DNA of 64,000 nucleotides. Origin: CBDAUN01 sp965200645 (GTDB taxonomy: Bacteria > Pseudomonadota > Gammaproteobacteria > Arenicellales > JAJDZL01). The stretch lies in NCBI GenBank assembly GCA_965200645.1, contig CBDAUN010000003.1, positions 310,001-374,000 of the forward strand. The letters run 5' to 3'. A program made the translations under genes and the position numbers. This document shows, piece after piece, positions 1-9,914 of the stretch. Under the pieces are notes generated by a model, which worked only from the letters and a program-made list of their open reading frames with translations, had not been told where the DNA came from and did not search any database. Position 1 is the first letter of the stretch. Each line of letters opens with the position of its first letter.

Positions 1-22
1 GTAAATGACTCGAGACTAGCTA

Positions 23-3000
23 ATGCTATCCAATGTAACGCTAGACGATAAATACACCAAGCAATCCGGAAGGATATATGCTTCCGGCATTCAGGCACTG
101 GTACGGCTACCTCTAATTCAGCGTCAACGTGACCGCGCAGCGGGGTTAAACACAGCCGGCTACATATCCGGGTATCGAGGGTCACCGCTTGGCGGCTTTG
201 ATCTTCAGTTGTGGCAGGCGCAAGAACATCTCGATAGTCACCACATCGTATTTCAACCGGGCATAAACGAAGACCTGGCTGCAACCGCAATCTGGGGTAC
301 TCAGCAATCTGTCCTTGACGGTCAAGGCAAATATGACGGGGTGTTTTGCATTTGGTATGGCAAAGGACCGGGTGTCGATCGTTCGGGTGATGCATTTAGA
401 CATGCCAACCTCGCCGGCACTTCAGCCCACGGTGGAGTTATTGCCGCACTGGGCGACGATCATGCGTGTGAATCTTCCACCACAGCACATCAAAGTGAAT
501 ATGCATTAGTTGATGCGATGATGCCCATATTGAATCCATCCAATGTTCAAGACATACTTGATTTTGGCTTGGCTGGTTGGGCACTTTCAAGAAACTCAGG
601 TTGCTGGGTCGGATTGAAGTGTGTGCACGACACCGTCGAATCCACTGCATCCATCAACGTTAGCAAGGATTCATTTAAATTTGTTGTTCCAAAAGATCTT
701 GATTTGCCTGAAGATGGTTTAAACATTCGTTGGCCGGACACACCACTTGAACAGGAATTTCGGCTACACGAACACAAGATTCGTATTGTTCAGGATTTAT
801 GGGAAGCCAATAACTTTGATCGCATAATTTTCGATAGTCCCGATGCCAAGGTTGGAATCTTAACCACCGGAAAGTCTTACTCGGATGTCAGACGGGCATT
901 AAAGGAGTTGAATATTGATGAAAGGGAAGCGAAACGTATTGGAATTCGACTCTATAAGGTTGCCATGAGTTGGCCGCTCGAACGTGAGGGATTAAAAAAA
1001 TTCGCCAGAGGTCTGCGGCACATTGTGGTGGTAGAGGAAAAACGGGGATTGATGGAAGAACAAGTTCGCTCAATTCTCTATGGCAGTCAGAATCCCCCGG
1101 TTGTCGTAGGTAAGAAGAATAGCGATGGGAACACGTTGCTGCCTTCAACAGGAAGACTGGGTGCTATGCAAATTGCCTCTGCAATCTGTCGACATGTTTT
1201 GTTGTATACAGACTCAGAATCACTGCACGAACGGCTGAGACGAGTAGAGGAATTAATTCGTGATGAGCCTTCACTGGCTCCCCTAGAACGAGTGCCGTAT
1301 TTTTGTGCCGGATGCCCGCACAACCGATCAACCAAAGTACCTGACGGCAGTTTCGCACTGGCTGGAATTGGATGCCACTACATGGCGCAGTGGATGGACA
1401 GGTCAACTGCTCGTTACACACAAATGGGTGCAGAAGGAGCAAGTTGGATTGGCGAGAGTCTCTTCTCTAAACGCGAGCACATTTTTCAAAACGTGGGTGA
1501 CGGGACCTACGTTCATTCCGGTGTGATGGCGATCCGGGCTGCTGTTGCAGTCAATGCCAATATGACGTTTAAACTGCTTTATAACGACGCTGTTGCGATG
1601 ACTGGTGGTCAGCCGATGGATTCACCTCTCAATGTTCCAAGAATTGCTCAGCAGCTCACAGCAGAAGGTGTTGGTGAGGTGGTTGTCGTTGCTGATGACA
1701 CAGCAAAGTATCGTCATTTGCCGCCATTTCCCTCCGATGTACAGGTGGTTTCAAGAGATGAACTTGATGCCGTGCAGCGAAGACTGCGTGAAGTGAGCGG
1801 AGTAAGTGCAATAATTTACGACCAAACCTGTGCTGCTGAAAAGCGCAGAAGACGCAAGCGTGGCACGTATCCGGACCCACCCAAGCGGGCGTATATCAAT
1901 ACAGATGTTTGCGAAGGTTGCGGTGATTGCGGGATTCAGTCTAACTGTGTTGCCATACTTCCTGTAGAGACTGAACTTGGCAGGAAGCGTCAAATTGATC
2001 AATCGGCGTGTAATAAGGATTACTCTTGTGTCGATGGATTTTGTCCGAGTTTTGTGACAATTCACGGTGGCAGTCTTCGAAGAGCGTCTGGTGCGCGATC
2101 GAGGACTAGACTTGAGGCTAGTGAACTTCCCGAACCAAATTTGCCAGATCTGAACAACGAATTTTGCATTGTTGTGACCGGAGTTGGCGGTACAGGCGTG
2201 ATAACCATCGGTGCAATTCTTAGTATGGCCGCACATATAAATGAACTGGGATGTTCTGTTCTGGATATGACAGGACTCGCTCAAAAGGGTGGTGCAGTGG
2301 TGAGTCATCTGGTTCTGGCAAAAAATCCAAGCGACATCTCTTCCATGCATGTTGCACATGGTGGTGCTGATTTACTCATTGGATGCGATCTTGCCGTTAC
2401 CTCAAGCAAGAAGGTTTTAACTAACACTTCTTTCGGCCAAACTCTGGCAATTGTTAACGACTACGAAATGATGCCTGGGGACTTTACTCGGGACTCCAAT
2501 TTATTGTTCCCCGGTACTCAGTTGCGAGCTCGCCTGCGTAATGCAGTTGGTGAGGATAATGCAATATTCCTAAATGTAAATCACTACGCTGAGGCGCTAT
2601 TTGGTGACACCATTTTGGCCAATATGTTTCTCGTTGGAGTGGCCTATCAGAAAGGTGGATTACCGCTGCCGGCTGAAGTAATAGAACGTGCGATAGAATT
2701 GAACGGAAAATCTGTCGAGCAAAATTTGCAGGCATTCCGCAGAGGTCGTCAGTTCGTAGTAGATCCGCATGCAGTGGCGGAATTGATCGGACCAAAACGA
2801 GAACCGTCCGCTACTGAATCGTCAGTAATTGAAGACTTAAATGCGATCATTGAGCATCGGTCTGCCTTATTAGTAAAGTACCAAAATGAAGATTATGCCG
2901 ATCGTTACCGAAAGTTCGTTAAGGAAGCCCAAAACGCTGAGGCAAAACAGACTCCCGGAATGGATGGATTTACAAGGGCTGTAGCACGATACTATCATAA

Positions 3001-3490
3001 GTTGCTAATGTACAAGGATGAGTACGAAGTAGCCCGCATGCTATCCAGCCAAGAGTTCTTCGATCGAATAGAGCGACAATTTGAAGGCAATTATTCGGTA
3101 AGATTTCATTTGGCTCCACCTATCTGGGCAAAACTGGATAAGGTGAGTGGATTGCCAGTCAAAAAGGAATATGGTGCCAAAACTCTCCGATTACTGAAAT
3201 TGCTCAGCAAACTTAAGTTTCTCCGCAATACTCCTTTAGACCCGTTTTCACGCACCCAAGACCGGCAATTTGACCGAGAAGTGTTGAGCAATTACGAATC
3301 TATGATTGCGCAGGCGATAGCACAATTAAGACCGGACAATCATGCAGTTGCTGTAGAGTTGGCGAGTTATCCGGAATCAATAAGGGGATTTGGACATGTT
3401 AAGCGAAGACATACTCAACAGGTAATGCCAAAAGCTATAGCATTACTCAATTCCATGATGACAGAAAGCCAACAGGCAGAGGTGGCATAA
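23..3490 (+). CDS. Indolepyruvate ferredoxin oxidoreductase, fused alpha/beta subunits
   Basis: A 1155-residue fused 2-oxoacid:ferredoxin oxidoreductase. The family oxidatively decarboxylates aryl- or branched-chain pyruvates to acyl-CoA with thiamine diphosphate and Fe-S clusters, in the cytoplasm. Visible parts are an N-terminal TPP-enzyme region with CAGCPHN near residue 430, a cysteine-rich 4Fe-4S segment from about residue 630 (CEGCGDC, then further Cys near 660-675), and a C-terminal gamma-type domain beginning with GVGGTGVITIG near residue 718. The length matches the fused proteobacterial form. The ATG at 23 fits the start of family members, but little upstream sequence is available and no clear ribosome site is seen. 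The next gene starts 4 bases after the stop, so the first three genes probably form an operon. The exact 2-oxoacid substrate cannot be read from the sequence. Confidence 0.93.
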   Translation: MLSNVTLDDKYTKQSGRIYASGIQALVRLPLIQRQRDRAAGLNTAGYISGYRGSPLGGFDLQLWQAQEHLDSHHIVFQPGINEDLAATAIWGTQQSVLDGQGKYDGVFCIWYGKGPGVDRSGDAFRHANLAGTSAHGGVIAALGDDHACESSTTAHQSEYALVDAMMPILNPSNVQDILDFGLAGWALSRNSGCWVGLKCVHDTVESTASINVSKDSFKFVVPKDLDLPEDGLNIRWPDTPLEQEFRLHEHKIRIVQDLWEANNFDRIIFDSPDAKVGILTTGKSYSDVRRALKELNIDEREAKRIGIRLYKVAMSWPLEREGLKKFARGLRHIVVVEEKRGLMEEQVRSILYGSQNPPVVVGKKNSDGNTLLPSTGRLGAMQIASAICRHVLLYTDSESLHERLRRVEELIRDEPSLAPLERVPYFCAGCPHNRSTKVPDGSFALAGIGCHYMAQWMDRSTARYTQMGAEGASWIGESLFSKREHIFQNVGDGTYVHSGVMAIRAAVAVNANMTFKLLYNDAVAMTGGQPMDSPLNVPRIAQQLTAEGVGEVVVVADDTAKYRHLPPFPSDVQVVSRDELDAVQRRLREVSGVSAIIYDQTCAAEKRRRRKRGTYPDPPKRAYINTDVCEGCGDCGIQSNCVAILPVETELGRKRQIDQSACNKDYSCVDGFCPSFVTIHGGSLRRASGARSRTRLEASELPEPNLPDLNNEFCIVVTGVGGTGVITIGAILSMAAHINELGCSVLDMTGLAQKGGAVVSHLVLAKNPSDISSMHVAHGGADLLIGCDLAVTSSKKVLTNTSFGQTLAIVNDYEMMPGDFTRDSNLLFPGTQLRARLRNAVGEDNAIFLNVNHYAEALFGDTILANMFLVGVAYQKGGLPLPAEVIERAIELNGKSVEQNLQAFRRGRQFVVDPHAVAELIGPKREPSATESSVIEDLNAIIEHRSALLVKYQNEDYADRYRKFVKEAQNAEAKQTPGMDGFTRAVARYYHKLLMYKDEYEVARMLSSQEFFDRIERQFEGNYSVRFHLAPPIWAKLDKVSGLPVKKEYGAKTLRLLKLLSKLKFLRNTPLDPFSRTQDRQFDREVLSNYESMIAQAIAQLRPDNHAVAVELASYPESIRGFGHVKRRHTQQVMPKAIALLNSMMTESQQAEVA

Positions 3491-3494
3491 CCAT

Positions 3495-4703
3495 ATGTTG
3501 CAGGATTCGAAGTTTAGTTCAAATCAGACGACTCGGCCACAGTTCCTTTGGGAAGACCCTTTCTTGCTTGATGCTCAGTTGAGTGACGAGGAGCATTTGG
3601 TGCAGTCAACAGCGCATCGATATGCGCAAGACTGTTTAATGCCACGAATTATTCAGGCCAATCGTCATGAGCAATTCGACCAGGCGATTGCAACCGAAAT
3701 GGGTGAACTTGGATTATTGGGTTCAACAATTCAGGGTTACGATTGTCCAGGACTCGGCTACGTCAGTTATGGCTTGATCGCACGTGAAATTGAGAGAGTT
3801 GACAGTGGGTATCGTTCATTTCTGAGTGTTCAGTCTTCGCTGGTGATGTATCCAATTTTCCGATATGGCAGTGAGGTGCAACGCAGTGAATTTCTGCCGC
3901 AACTTGCATCAGGTAAGTTGATTGGTTGCTTTGGACTGACAGAGCCAAATCACGGGTCTGACCCGGGTAGCATGGAAACACTGGCTCGACGGGTCAGTGG
4001 CGGATTCAAATTGTCAGGAGAAAAAACCTGGATTTCGAACGCACCGGTAGCAGGTCTTTTGCTAGTTTGGGCAAAGAATGAAAATGGAATAGTTCAGGGA
4101 TTCCTATTGAAAAAGAATAATCCTGGATTAACTACACCCAAAATCGAGGGGAAGTTCTCTCTACGGGCATCCGAAACCGGAAGTATATTCATGGATAACG
4201 TATTTGTTCCGGATGACATGGTGTTACCGAATGCCAAGGGACTAGGCGCACCATTTTCTTGTCTCAATTTAGCTCGTTATGGGATTAGTTGGGGTGCTCT
4301 AGGGGCTGCTGAGTTTTGTTGGCATGCCGCACGCCAATACTCACTAGACAGAAAGCAATTCGGTAGACCAATTGGAGCAACTCAGTTAGTACAGCAAAAA
4401 CTGGCGGATATGCAAACTGAAATTAGTTTAGGATTGCAGGGATGCTTACGAACAGGTCGGTTGCTGGAGTCCGGGGAGGCTCCGCACGAACTGGTCAGCC
4501 TTATGAAGCGAAATAATGCTGGTAAAGCCCTGACGATAGCCAGAGTGGCTCGAGATATTCATGGTGGAAATGGCGTGTCCGATGAATTTCATGTCATTCG
4601 CCACTCCATGAATCTTGAAGCAGTCAACACATATGAAGGTACACACGATATTCATGCGCTTATTCTAGGCAAAGCACAAACTGGAATTTCAGCATTTAAT
4701 TAA
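3495..4703 (+). CDS. gcdH: Glutaryl-CoA dehydrogenase-like acyl-CoA dehydrogenase
   Basis: A 402-residue flavoprotein of the acyl-CoA dehydrogenase family. Glutaryl-CoA dehydrogenase oxidises and decarboxylates glutaryl-CoA to crotonyl-CoA and hands electrons to ETF. The flavin/substrate motif GCFGLTEPNHGSDP lies near residues 145-158, and the catalytic glutamate sits in YEGTHDIH (about E381), the form typical of glutaryl-CoA dehydrogenases. It lies 4 bases after the ferredoxin oxidoreductase gene and 25 bases before an aldehyde dehydrogenase that could make glutarate, which supports a role in lysine/glutarate breakdown. The electron acceptor ETF is encoded at 14.4-16.1 kb. Substrate is inferred from motif and neighbours. 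Confidence 0.9.
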   Translation: MLQDSKFSSNQTTRPQFLWEDPFLLDAQLSDEEHLVQSTAHRYAQDCLMPRIIQANRHEQFDQAIATEMGELGLLGSTIQGYDCPGLGYVSYGLIAREIERVDSGYRSFLSVQSSLVMYPIFRYGSEVQRSEFLPQLASGKLIGCFGLTEPNHGSDPGSMETLARRVSGGFKLSGEKTWISNAPVAGLLLVWAKNENGIVQGFLLKKNNPGLTTPKIEGKFSLRASETGSIFMDNVFVPDDMVLPNAKGLGAPFSCLNLARYGISWGALGAAEFCWHAARQYSLDRKQFGRPIGATQLVQQKLADMQTEISLGLQGCLRTGRLLESGEAPHELVSLMKRNNAGKALTIARVARDIHGGNGVSDEFHVIRHSMNLEAVNTYEGTHDIHALILGKAQTGISAFN

Positions 4704-4728
4704 AGACCAACAGGGGCAAATCAGAGAA

Positions 4729-6180
4729 ATGAATTTGAACGACCAATCACTGTTTCGACAACAGTGCTACATCAATGGTGAATGGCTTGATGCGGATAGT
4801 GGCGAGTTTATTGAAGTCAATAATCCGTCTACGCAAAACATTATTGGCACGGTCCCCAAGTTGGGGACTGCCGAAACTCAGCGAGCTATCGATGCCGCGG
4901 ATGAAGCCTTCAAATCTTGGCGCAACGTCATGGCAAAGGAACGTTCACGTATGTTGCTAAAGTTTACTCAGTTGATGCTGGAGAACGCCGAAGACCTTGC
5001 CAAGATTATGACGCTTGAGCAAGGTAAGCCATTAGCGGAAGCACGTGGTGAAGTCGTCTATGCCGCTAGTTTTTTAGAGTGGTTCGCTGAAGAAGGCAAG
5101 CGAATGTATGGTGATGTGATTCCACATGATCAACCCAATCGTCGAATCGTTGTGATAAAACAACCCGTAGGCGTGTGTGCGGCAATTACTCCGTGGAACT
5201 TTCCGGCCGCTATGATTACACGCAAGGCAGGACCGGCATTAGCTGCCGGTTGCACAATCGTAACCAAACCAGCCAGTCAAACTCCTTTTTCAGCGTTGGC
5301 GTTGTGCGAGATTGCTGAGCGCGCAGGAATTCCAAAAGGTGTATTCAACGTCATCACCGGATCATCTTCTGCAATTGGTGGAGAACTGACTTCCAACGAA
5401 AAGGTGAAAAAAATTACGTTTACAGGTTCTACCAGGGTTGGCAAAATCTTGATGAAGCAGAGTGCTGAAACGGTCAAGAAAATGTCGATGGAGCTAGGCG
5501 GAAATGCGCCATTTTTAGTATTTGAGGATGCAGACATAGATGCTGCTGTAGAAGGAGCAATCATCTGTAAGTATCGAAATTCTGGACAAACCTGTGTTTG
5601 TGCCAATCGAATCTTTGTTCAAGATTCAATCTACGATGAATTTGCGCAGAAATTTAGTGCCAGAGTGTCGGAAATGAACGTGGGTGACGGCCTAACTACA
5701 GGAACACAAATCGGACCACTCATCGATATGCCAGCGGTTGAAAAAGTCGAAGCACATATTCATGAAGCGGTTGAAAAAGGAGCAATGGTTGCTGCCGGTG
5801 GTTCGCGCCATGATTTAGGTGGGACATTTTTTCAGCCTACAGTTTTAACTAATGTACGAGTTGACATGGCGGTTGCCAATGAAGAGACATTTGGCCCGGT
5901 TGCACCGCTATTTAGATTTCACACCGAAGAAGAAGCGGTGGAAATGGCCAATGACACGGAATTTGGTTTAGCTGCCTATTTTTACAGCCGTGACTTAGGA
6001 CGAGTCTGGAGAGTGGCGGAAGCGTTAGAGTCCGGTATGGTTGGCGTCAACACTGGAATCGTTTCATCCGAAGTTGCTCCGTTTGGAGGAGTAAAGGAAT
6101 CTGGAATTGGCAGAGAAGGTTCAAAGTACGGCATGGACGAATACTTAGAAGTGAAGTATTTGTGCTTTTCCGGTATCTAA
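4729..6180 (+). CDS. gabD: Succinate/glutarate-semialdehyde dehydrogenase
   Basis: A 483-residue NAD(P)-dependent aldehyde dehydrogenase of the succinate-semialdehyde dehydrogenase group. The catalytic cysteine is in SGQTCVCANR (about C289), the general-base glutamate in MELGGNAPF (about E255), and the cofactor loop is FTGSTRVGK. Length is standard. A gagaa ribosome site lies just before the ATG. Family members oxidise succinate semialdehyde or glutarate semialdehyde. The preceding glutaryl-CoA dehydrogenase gene makes glutarate semialdehyde (DavD-type, lysine route) a good alternative substrate, while the polyamine genes elsewhere in the window would fit succinate semialdehyde. Sequence alone does not decide this. 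Confidence 0.9.
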   Translation: MNLNDQSLFRQQCYINGEWLDADSGEFIEVNNPSTQNIIGTVPKLGTAETQRAIDAADEAFKSWRNVMAKERSRMLLKFTQLMLENAEDLAKIMTLEQGKPLAEARGEVVYAASFLEWFAEEGKRMYGDVIPHDQPNRRIVVIKQPVGVCAAITPWNFPAAMITRKAGPALAAGCTIVTKPASQTPFSALALCEIAERAGIPKGVFNVITGSSSAIGGELTSNEKVKKITFTGSTRVGKILMKQSAETVKKMSMELGGNAPFLVFEDADIDAAVEGAIICKYRNSGQTCVCANRIFVQDSIYDEFAQKFSARVSEMNVGDGLTTGTQIGPLIDMPAVEKVEAHIHEAVEKGAMVAAGGSRHDLGGTFFQPTVLTNVRVDMAVANEETFGPVAPLFRFHTEEEAVEMANDTEFGLAAYFYSRDLGRVWRVAEALESGMVGVNTGIVSSEVAPFGGVKESGIGREGSKYGMDEYLEVKYLCFSGI

Positions 6181-6208
6181 GCAGGTCACACAGATTCAGA
6201 AGTTTATC

Positions 6209-6811
6209 ATGGACGATCCTCCAGTCCTCATTGCGTGGGATGACCCATTTGAGCATTTTGCTCAATGGATGCAGGATGCTTTAGCTGCCGACTTCATCGA
6301 ACCATGTGCTATGACATTGGCGACGGCCAATGCCAACGGAAGACCATCTGCACGCCAGGTCTTGCTCAAGTCGTACGATCGCAACGGGTTTGTTTTTTAT
6401 ACCAACTATGACAGCCGTAAGTCTTTAGATATAAAGACAAATCCTTTTGTAAGCGCAGTCATTTGGTGGGACAAGCTACACCGTCAAATCAGAGTTGAAG
6501 GTAGTGTTGTCAAAGCAAATGCAGAGTTATCCGATTCGTATTTTGCTTCGCGCCCTCGGGGAAGCCAAATTAGTGCTTGGGTGTCGCCACAAAGCCAACC
6601 GATATCAGGCCGAGAGGAACTTGTTAAACGGGTCGCCGATATGACCCAAGAGCTCCGTAATCAACCAATTCCAAGACCTGAGTTCTGGGGTGGTTATCGC
6701 ATCAATCCGGTAAGAATTGAATTTTGGCAGGGCAGACGAGACCGCCTGCACGACCGCTTGCGCTACGACCTTGCCGGCGATACTTGGACGACAGTTCTGC
6801 TAGGTGCTTAA
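6209..6811 (+). CDS. pdxH: Pyridoxamine 5'-phosphate oxidase
   Basis: A 200-residue FMN enzyme that oxidises pyridoxamine or pyridoxine phosphate to pyridoxal phosphate. Family features seen are the FMN-binding stretch around ARQVLLKSYD, the segment FYTNYDSRKS, the conserved FWGGYRINP and the C-terminal RLHDRLRY. The last residues (TVLLGA) differ from the usual LxP ending, a small divergence. It lies 28 bases after the aldehyde dehydrogenase gene on the same strand, so it may be cotranscribed. PLP is needed by the convergent aminotransferase gene next door, though this link may be coincidental. Confidence 0.92.
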   Translation: MDDPPVLIAWDDPFEHFAQWMQDALAADFIEPCAMTLATANANGRPSARQVLLKSYDRNGFVFYTNYDSRKSLDIKTNPFVSAVIWWDKLHRQIRVEGSVVKANAELSDSYFASRPRGSQISAWVSPQSQPISGREELVKRVADMTQELRNQPIPRPEFWGGYRINPVRIEFWQGRRDRLHDRLRYDLAGDTWTTVLLGA

Positions 6812-6835
6812 GAACACCAGCTGGATGTTGCGTCT

Positions 6836-8233
6836 TTAAACTGTAACACCATGCTGTTGGGATGCCAACTCTGTCAATGCAGCATCCAATCCAAACTCAA
6901 GTGCATCAAAAAGGTCGTGCACCTGCTGCTCCGTTGTGATTAACGGTGGACAAATTCCAATGCTATCCCCAGCTGGCAACGCTCTAACGATTAATCCATT
7001 TTCCAGACACTTGGCAGCAACCAGCTTTCCGGCACCCAGTTCGGGGTCAAAAGGCTGTTTTGTTGACTTGTTAGAAACCAATTCAATTGCGCCAATCAAT
7101 CCAGCACCACGAGCTTCTCCAACCAATGGATGGTTTCCTGTTTGCCGCAATCGGTCCTGAAATGGCATCATGACCTTTCGAACATGCTCCAAAATGTTAC
7201 GTTCCTCATAAATTTTTAGAGTCTCAAGTGCTACCGCGGCGGCAACCGGATGACCACCATAGGTAAACCCTGTACCGAAGACCCCAAGCAGATTACTTTG
7301 TTCAACAAATACTTGGTAGATTTCATCCGAAATCATAACTGCTGAAATTGGAATATACGCAGAGGACAATTGCTTTGCACAGGTGACCATATCGGGATTT
7401 TCAATGCCAAAAGTTTCACAACCCCAGAAATTTCCAGTTCGACCAAAACCGTTAATCACTTCGTCTGCGATTAGCAATACATCGTATTTTTGCAAAATTG
7501 GTTGAATTTTCTGAAAATAGCCCTTAGGTGGTGGAATAACGCCCCCTGCACCCATGAGTGGTTCAGCAATCAATGCAGCAACTGTATTCGGACCTTCAGT
7601 AACAATCAGTTGTTCTAGTTCGTCTGCCAGACGGGAGGAAAATTGTTCTTCTGACTCGCCATCCTGTCCAAACCTGTAGTAATGTGGAGTAGATATTTGT
7701 TTGAAAAGATCAAGTGGAGCATCAAATGAATTCTGTAGTACGGGTATTGCTGAAAGGCTGGTACAGATTACAGTTACACCGTGATAACCGCTGGCACGTG
7801 AAATTATTTTTTTCTTTTGCGGTCGACCGAGTGCATTGTTGTAGTACCACACAAACTTTACAGCCGCATCAACAGCTTCAGACCCAGAGGTCGCCAGGTA
7901 GGCTTTCGACATGGAATTGGGTGCAACCGAAATCAGTTTATCCACAAGTTCAGTAACCACCGGTGCTGTACGACCGGCAAAGCTATGGTTGTAGGGGAGT
8001 GTTTGTAACTGCTTGGTAGCAGCATCGATGAGTCGTTGTTCGCTAAATCCTAGCGATGTGCACCAAAGTCCTGCCAATCCTTCTATAAACTTATTTCCAG
8101 AGTCATCCCAAATATAAATTCCCTCACCTCGAGTAAAGGTTTTTGAAGGTCCCAACTGTTCGTGTTGTGCTAAGTTCGTATAGGGATGAAGAAAAGAGCG
8201 AACATCCTTTTCAGCAATTGACAATTCTGGCAT
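6836..8233 (-). CDS. Class-III PLP aminotransferase (omega-amino acid or polyamine type)
   Basis: A 465-residue fold-type I aminotransferase. Visible motifs are LATSGSEAVDAAVKFV, the YHG after the first half, the PLP-binding aspartate in LIADEVINGFGRTG and the Schiff-base lysine in CAKQLSS (about K287). The N-terminal HPYTNL and GLAGLWC segments resemble putrescine-pyruvate, taurine-pyruvate and beta-alanine-pyruvate aminotransferases rather than ornithine aminotransferase. It is on the minus strand, convergent with pdxH and 62 bases downstream of the MttB-like gene, so the two are probably cotranscribed. An agmatinase and a polyamine-type binding protein occur further on, which makes a diamine substrate possible but unproved. 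Confidence 0.88.
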   Translation of the reverse strand: MPELSIAEKDVRSFLHPYTNLAQHEQLGPSKTFTRGEGIYIWDDSGNKFIEGLAGLWCTSLGFSEQRLIDAATKQLQTLPYNHSFAGRTAPVVTELVDKLISVAPNSMSKAYLATSGSEAVDAAVKFVWYYNNALGRPQKKKIISRASGYHGVTVICTSLSAIPVLQNSFDAPLDLFKQISTPHYYRFGQDGESEEQFSSRLADELEQLIVTEGPNTVAALIAEPLMGAGGVIPPPKGYFQKIQPILQKYDVLLIADEVINGFGRTGNFWGCETFGIENPDMVTCAKQLSSAYIPISAVMISDEIYQVFVEQSNLLGVFGTGFTYGGHPVAAAVALETLKIYEERNILEHVRKVMMPFQDRLRQTGNHPLVGEARGAGLIGAIELVSNKSTKQPFDPELGAGKLVAAKCLENGLIVRALPAGDSIGICPPLITTEQQVHDLFDALEFGLDAALTELASQQHGVTV

Positions 8234-8295
8234 GTTTTAGTACCTAGTTCGTGGTTTCAAGGCATCGATTTATTTTTATTTCTCGGATGTTTTAC

Positions 8296-9831
8296 TTAAC
8301 TTGAGGAATCTGGAAAGGAGTCCTTTCGTCTTTGGATGAAATCCAAAAGAGCTTCGTCGACTGAAGGGTCTAGGTGAGGCGGTTCGTAGGTTTCAAGCAT
8401 CGACTTCCATTGTTTATTGGCTCTTTGCGCTGCGTCCAGTGAGCCTTCGGACTGCCATTGTTCGAAACTATTGTTGTCTGCAATCGACGACCGATAAAAC
8501 GCAGTTTCAAAATTCGCTTGAGTATGAGCACAGCCAAGAAAATGATTTCCAGGTCCAACCTCTCGAATGGCACTCAGAGCCTGTGCATTTTCGGAGGTGT
8601 CTAAGCCATTCAGGAAGGTTTGTATGATGCCCGCTTGGTCTGCGTCCATAATAAACTTTTCATAACCCATGGCTAAACCACCTTCGAGCCAACCCGCAGT
8701 ATGTAGCACAAAATTAACACCAGCCAACATGGTTGTCTGTAGGGTGTTGGCAGATTCATAGGCAGCTTGAGCATCGGGAATCTTTGATGCACAAAGTCCG
8801 CCACCACTACGAAATGGCACTTTAAGTCTGCGGGCGAGCGCTGCGCATAGAAATAAAACCTGAGATGGTTCCGGAGTTCCAAATGTCGGGGCACCCGACT
8901 GCATCGAAATGGAACTGCTAAACGTTCCAAATATGACTGGAGCGCCGGGTCTAACTAGTTGAGTAAATGCGATACCCGCGAGCGCTTCAGCCAGAATTTG
9001 CGTGCAGGTTCCCAGCACCGTAACAGGGGACATCGCTCCAGATAGGATGAATGGCGAAACTACAGTAGCTTGATTATTCCTTGCATACACTTTCAGTGCT
9101 GATAGCATTGTTTCGTCATACGTCATCGGTGAATTTACATTGATCAGTGAAGTGATACAGCAGTTGTTGTCAAGAAATTCTTCGCCAAACACAATTTTTG
9201 CCATATCCACTGTGTCTTGGGCTCTTTCACCGCTAGTGACTGAACCCATAAATGCCTTATCGGAATACTTGATGTGGCTATATACCATGTCAAAGTGACG
9301 CTTATTAACGGGCAGATCCACAGGTTCACACACGGTCCCGCCTGAGTGGTGAATTGCCGGTGACCTGTAGGCGAGCTTTACGAAATTTCTAAAGTCTTCA
9401 ATGGTTGCATAGCGTCTGCCTTGATCTAAATTACGAATAAATGGTGGGCCGTATGCTGGAGCAAAAACAGTAGTGTTACGACCGATTCTTAAAGTGTTTT
9501 CTGAATTGCGCGCATGTTGCACAAATTCAGCAGGGGCAGTTTGGTTAATGATTTCCCTGCACATACCTGGTTCAAAGCGAACTCTCTCGCCATCAATCCT
9601 TGCACCCGCTTCTTTCCAAATTTGTATCGATTCCGGATCATCAGCAAAATCGATACCGATTTCCTGAAGAAGAATATCGGCGTTGCGCTCAATCAAACTC
9701 AGGGTTTCATCAGGTGCAATCTCATACGCTGGAACCTTGCGTTCGATATAGGGTGTCGCTTTAATTTGAGTCCTTTGCCGATCTGCTCTTCGGGTAGCTC
9801 GTCCACCGGAGCGACTTCGTCTAGTTGTCAC
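8296..9831 (-). CDS. Trimethylamine methyltransferase family protein (non-pyrrolysine MttB-like)
   Basis: A 511-residue member of the MttB/COG5598 family. Characterised relatives move a methyl group from a quaternary amine such as glycine betaine or proline betaine to a corrinoid protein. The archaeal trimethylamine enzymes read an in-frame amber codon as pyrrolysine; here the frame runs through without any internal stop, so this is the non-pyrrolysine branch. The start is a GTG; the nearest upstream ATG runs into a stop at once. The N-terminus is rich in Arg (TRRSRSGGRATRRADR). Close by are AceK, a dimethylglycine-dehydrogenase-like flavoprotein and EtfBA, which point to methylated-amine breakdown. 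No corrinoid protein gene is seen in the window. Confidence 0.88.
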   Translation of the reverse strand: MTTRRSRSGGRATRRADRQRTQIKATPYIERKVPAYEIAPDETLSLIERNADILLQEIGIDFADDPESIQIWKEAGARIDGERVRFEPGMCREIINQTAPAEFVQHARNSENTLRIGRNTTVFAPAYGPPFIRNLDQGRRYATIEDFRNFVKLAYRSPAIHHSGGTVCEPVDLPVNKRHFDMVYSHIKYSDKAFMGSVTSGERAQDTVDMAKIVFGEEFLDNNCCITSLINVNSPMTYDETMLSALKVYARNNQATVVSPFILSGAMSPVTVLGTCTQILAEALAGIAFTQLVRPGAPVIFGTFSSSISMQSGAPTFGTPEPSQVLFLCAALARRLKVPFRSGGGLCASKIPDAQAAYESANTLQTTMLAGVNFVLHTAGWLEGGLAMGYEKFIMDADQAGIIQTFLNGLDTSENAQALSAIREVGPGNHFLGCAHTQANFETAFYRSSIADNNSFEQWQSEGSLDAAQRANKQWKSMLETYEPPHLDPSVDEALLDFIQRRKDSFPDSSS

Positions 9832-9914
9832 TGTTCAAAACATCCATGTGAAAGTTTACAAATCATAGGTAGCACTTAACAAATAGGAAAAATTAAAATC
9901 TTAAAATCGAATTA

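Noticed and set aside
1751..2359. A 202-codon minus-strand frame inside the indolepyruvate oxidoreductase gene
   Set aside because: The plus-strand gene is a certain family match over this part, and the minus frame has no known domain.
8296..9831. Pyrrolysine in the MttB-like gene
   Set aside because: The frame has no in-frame TAG, so no amber read-through is needed.
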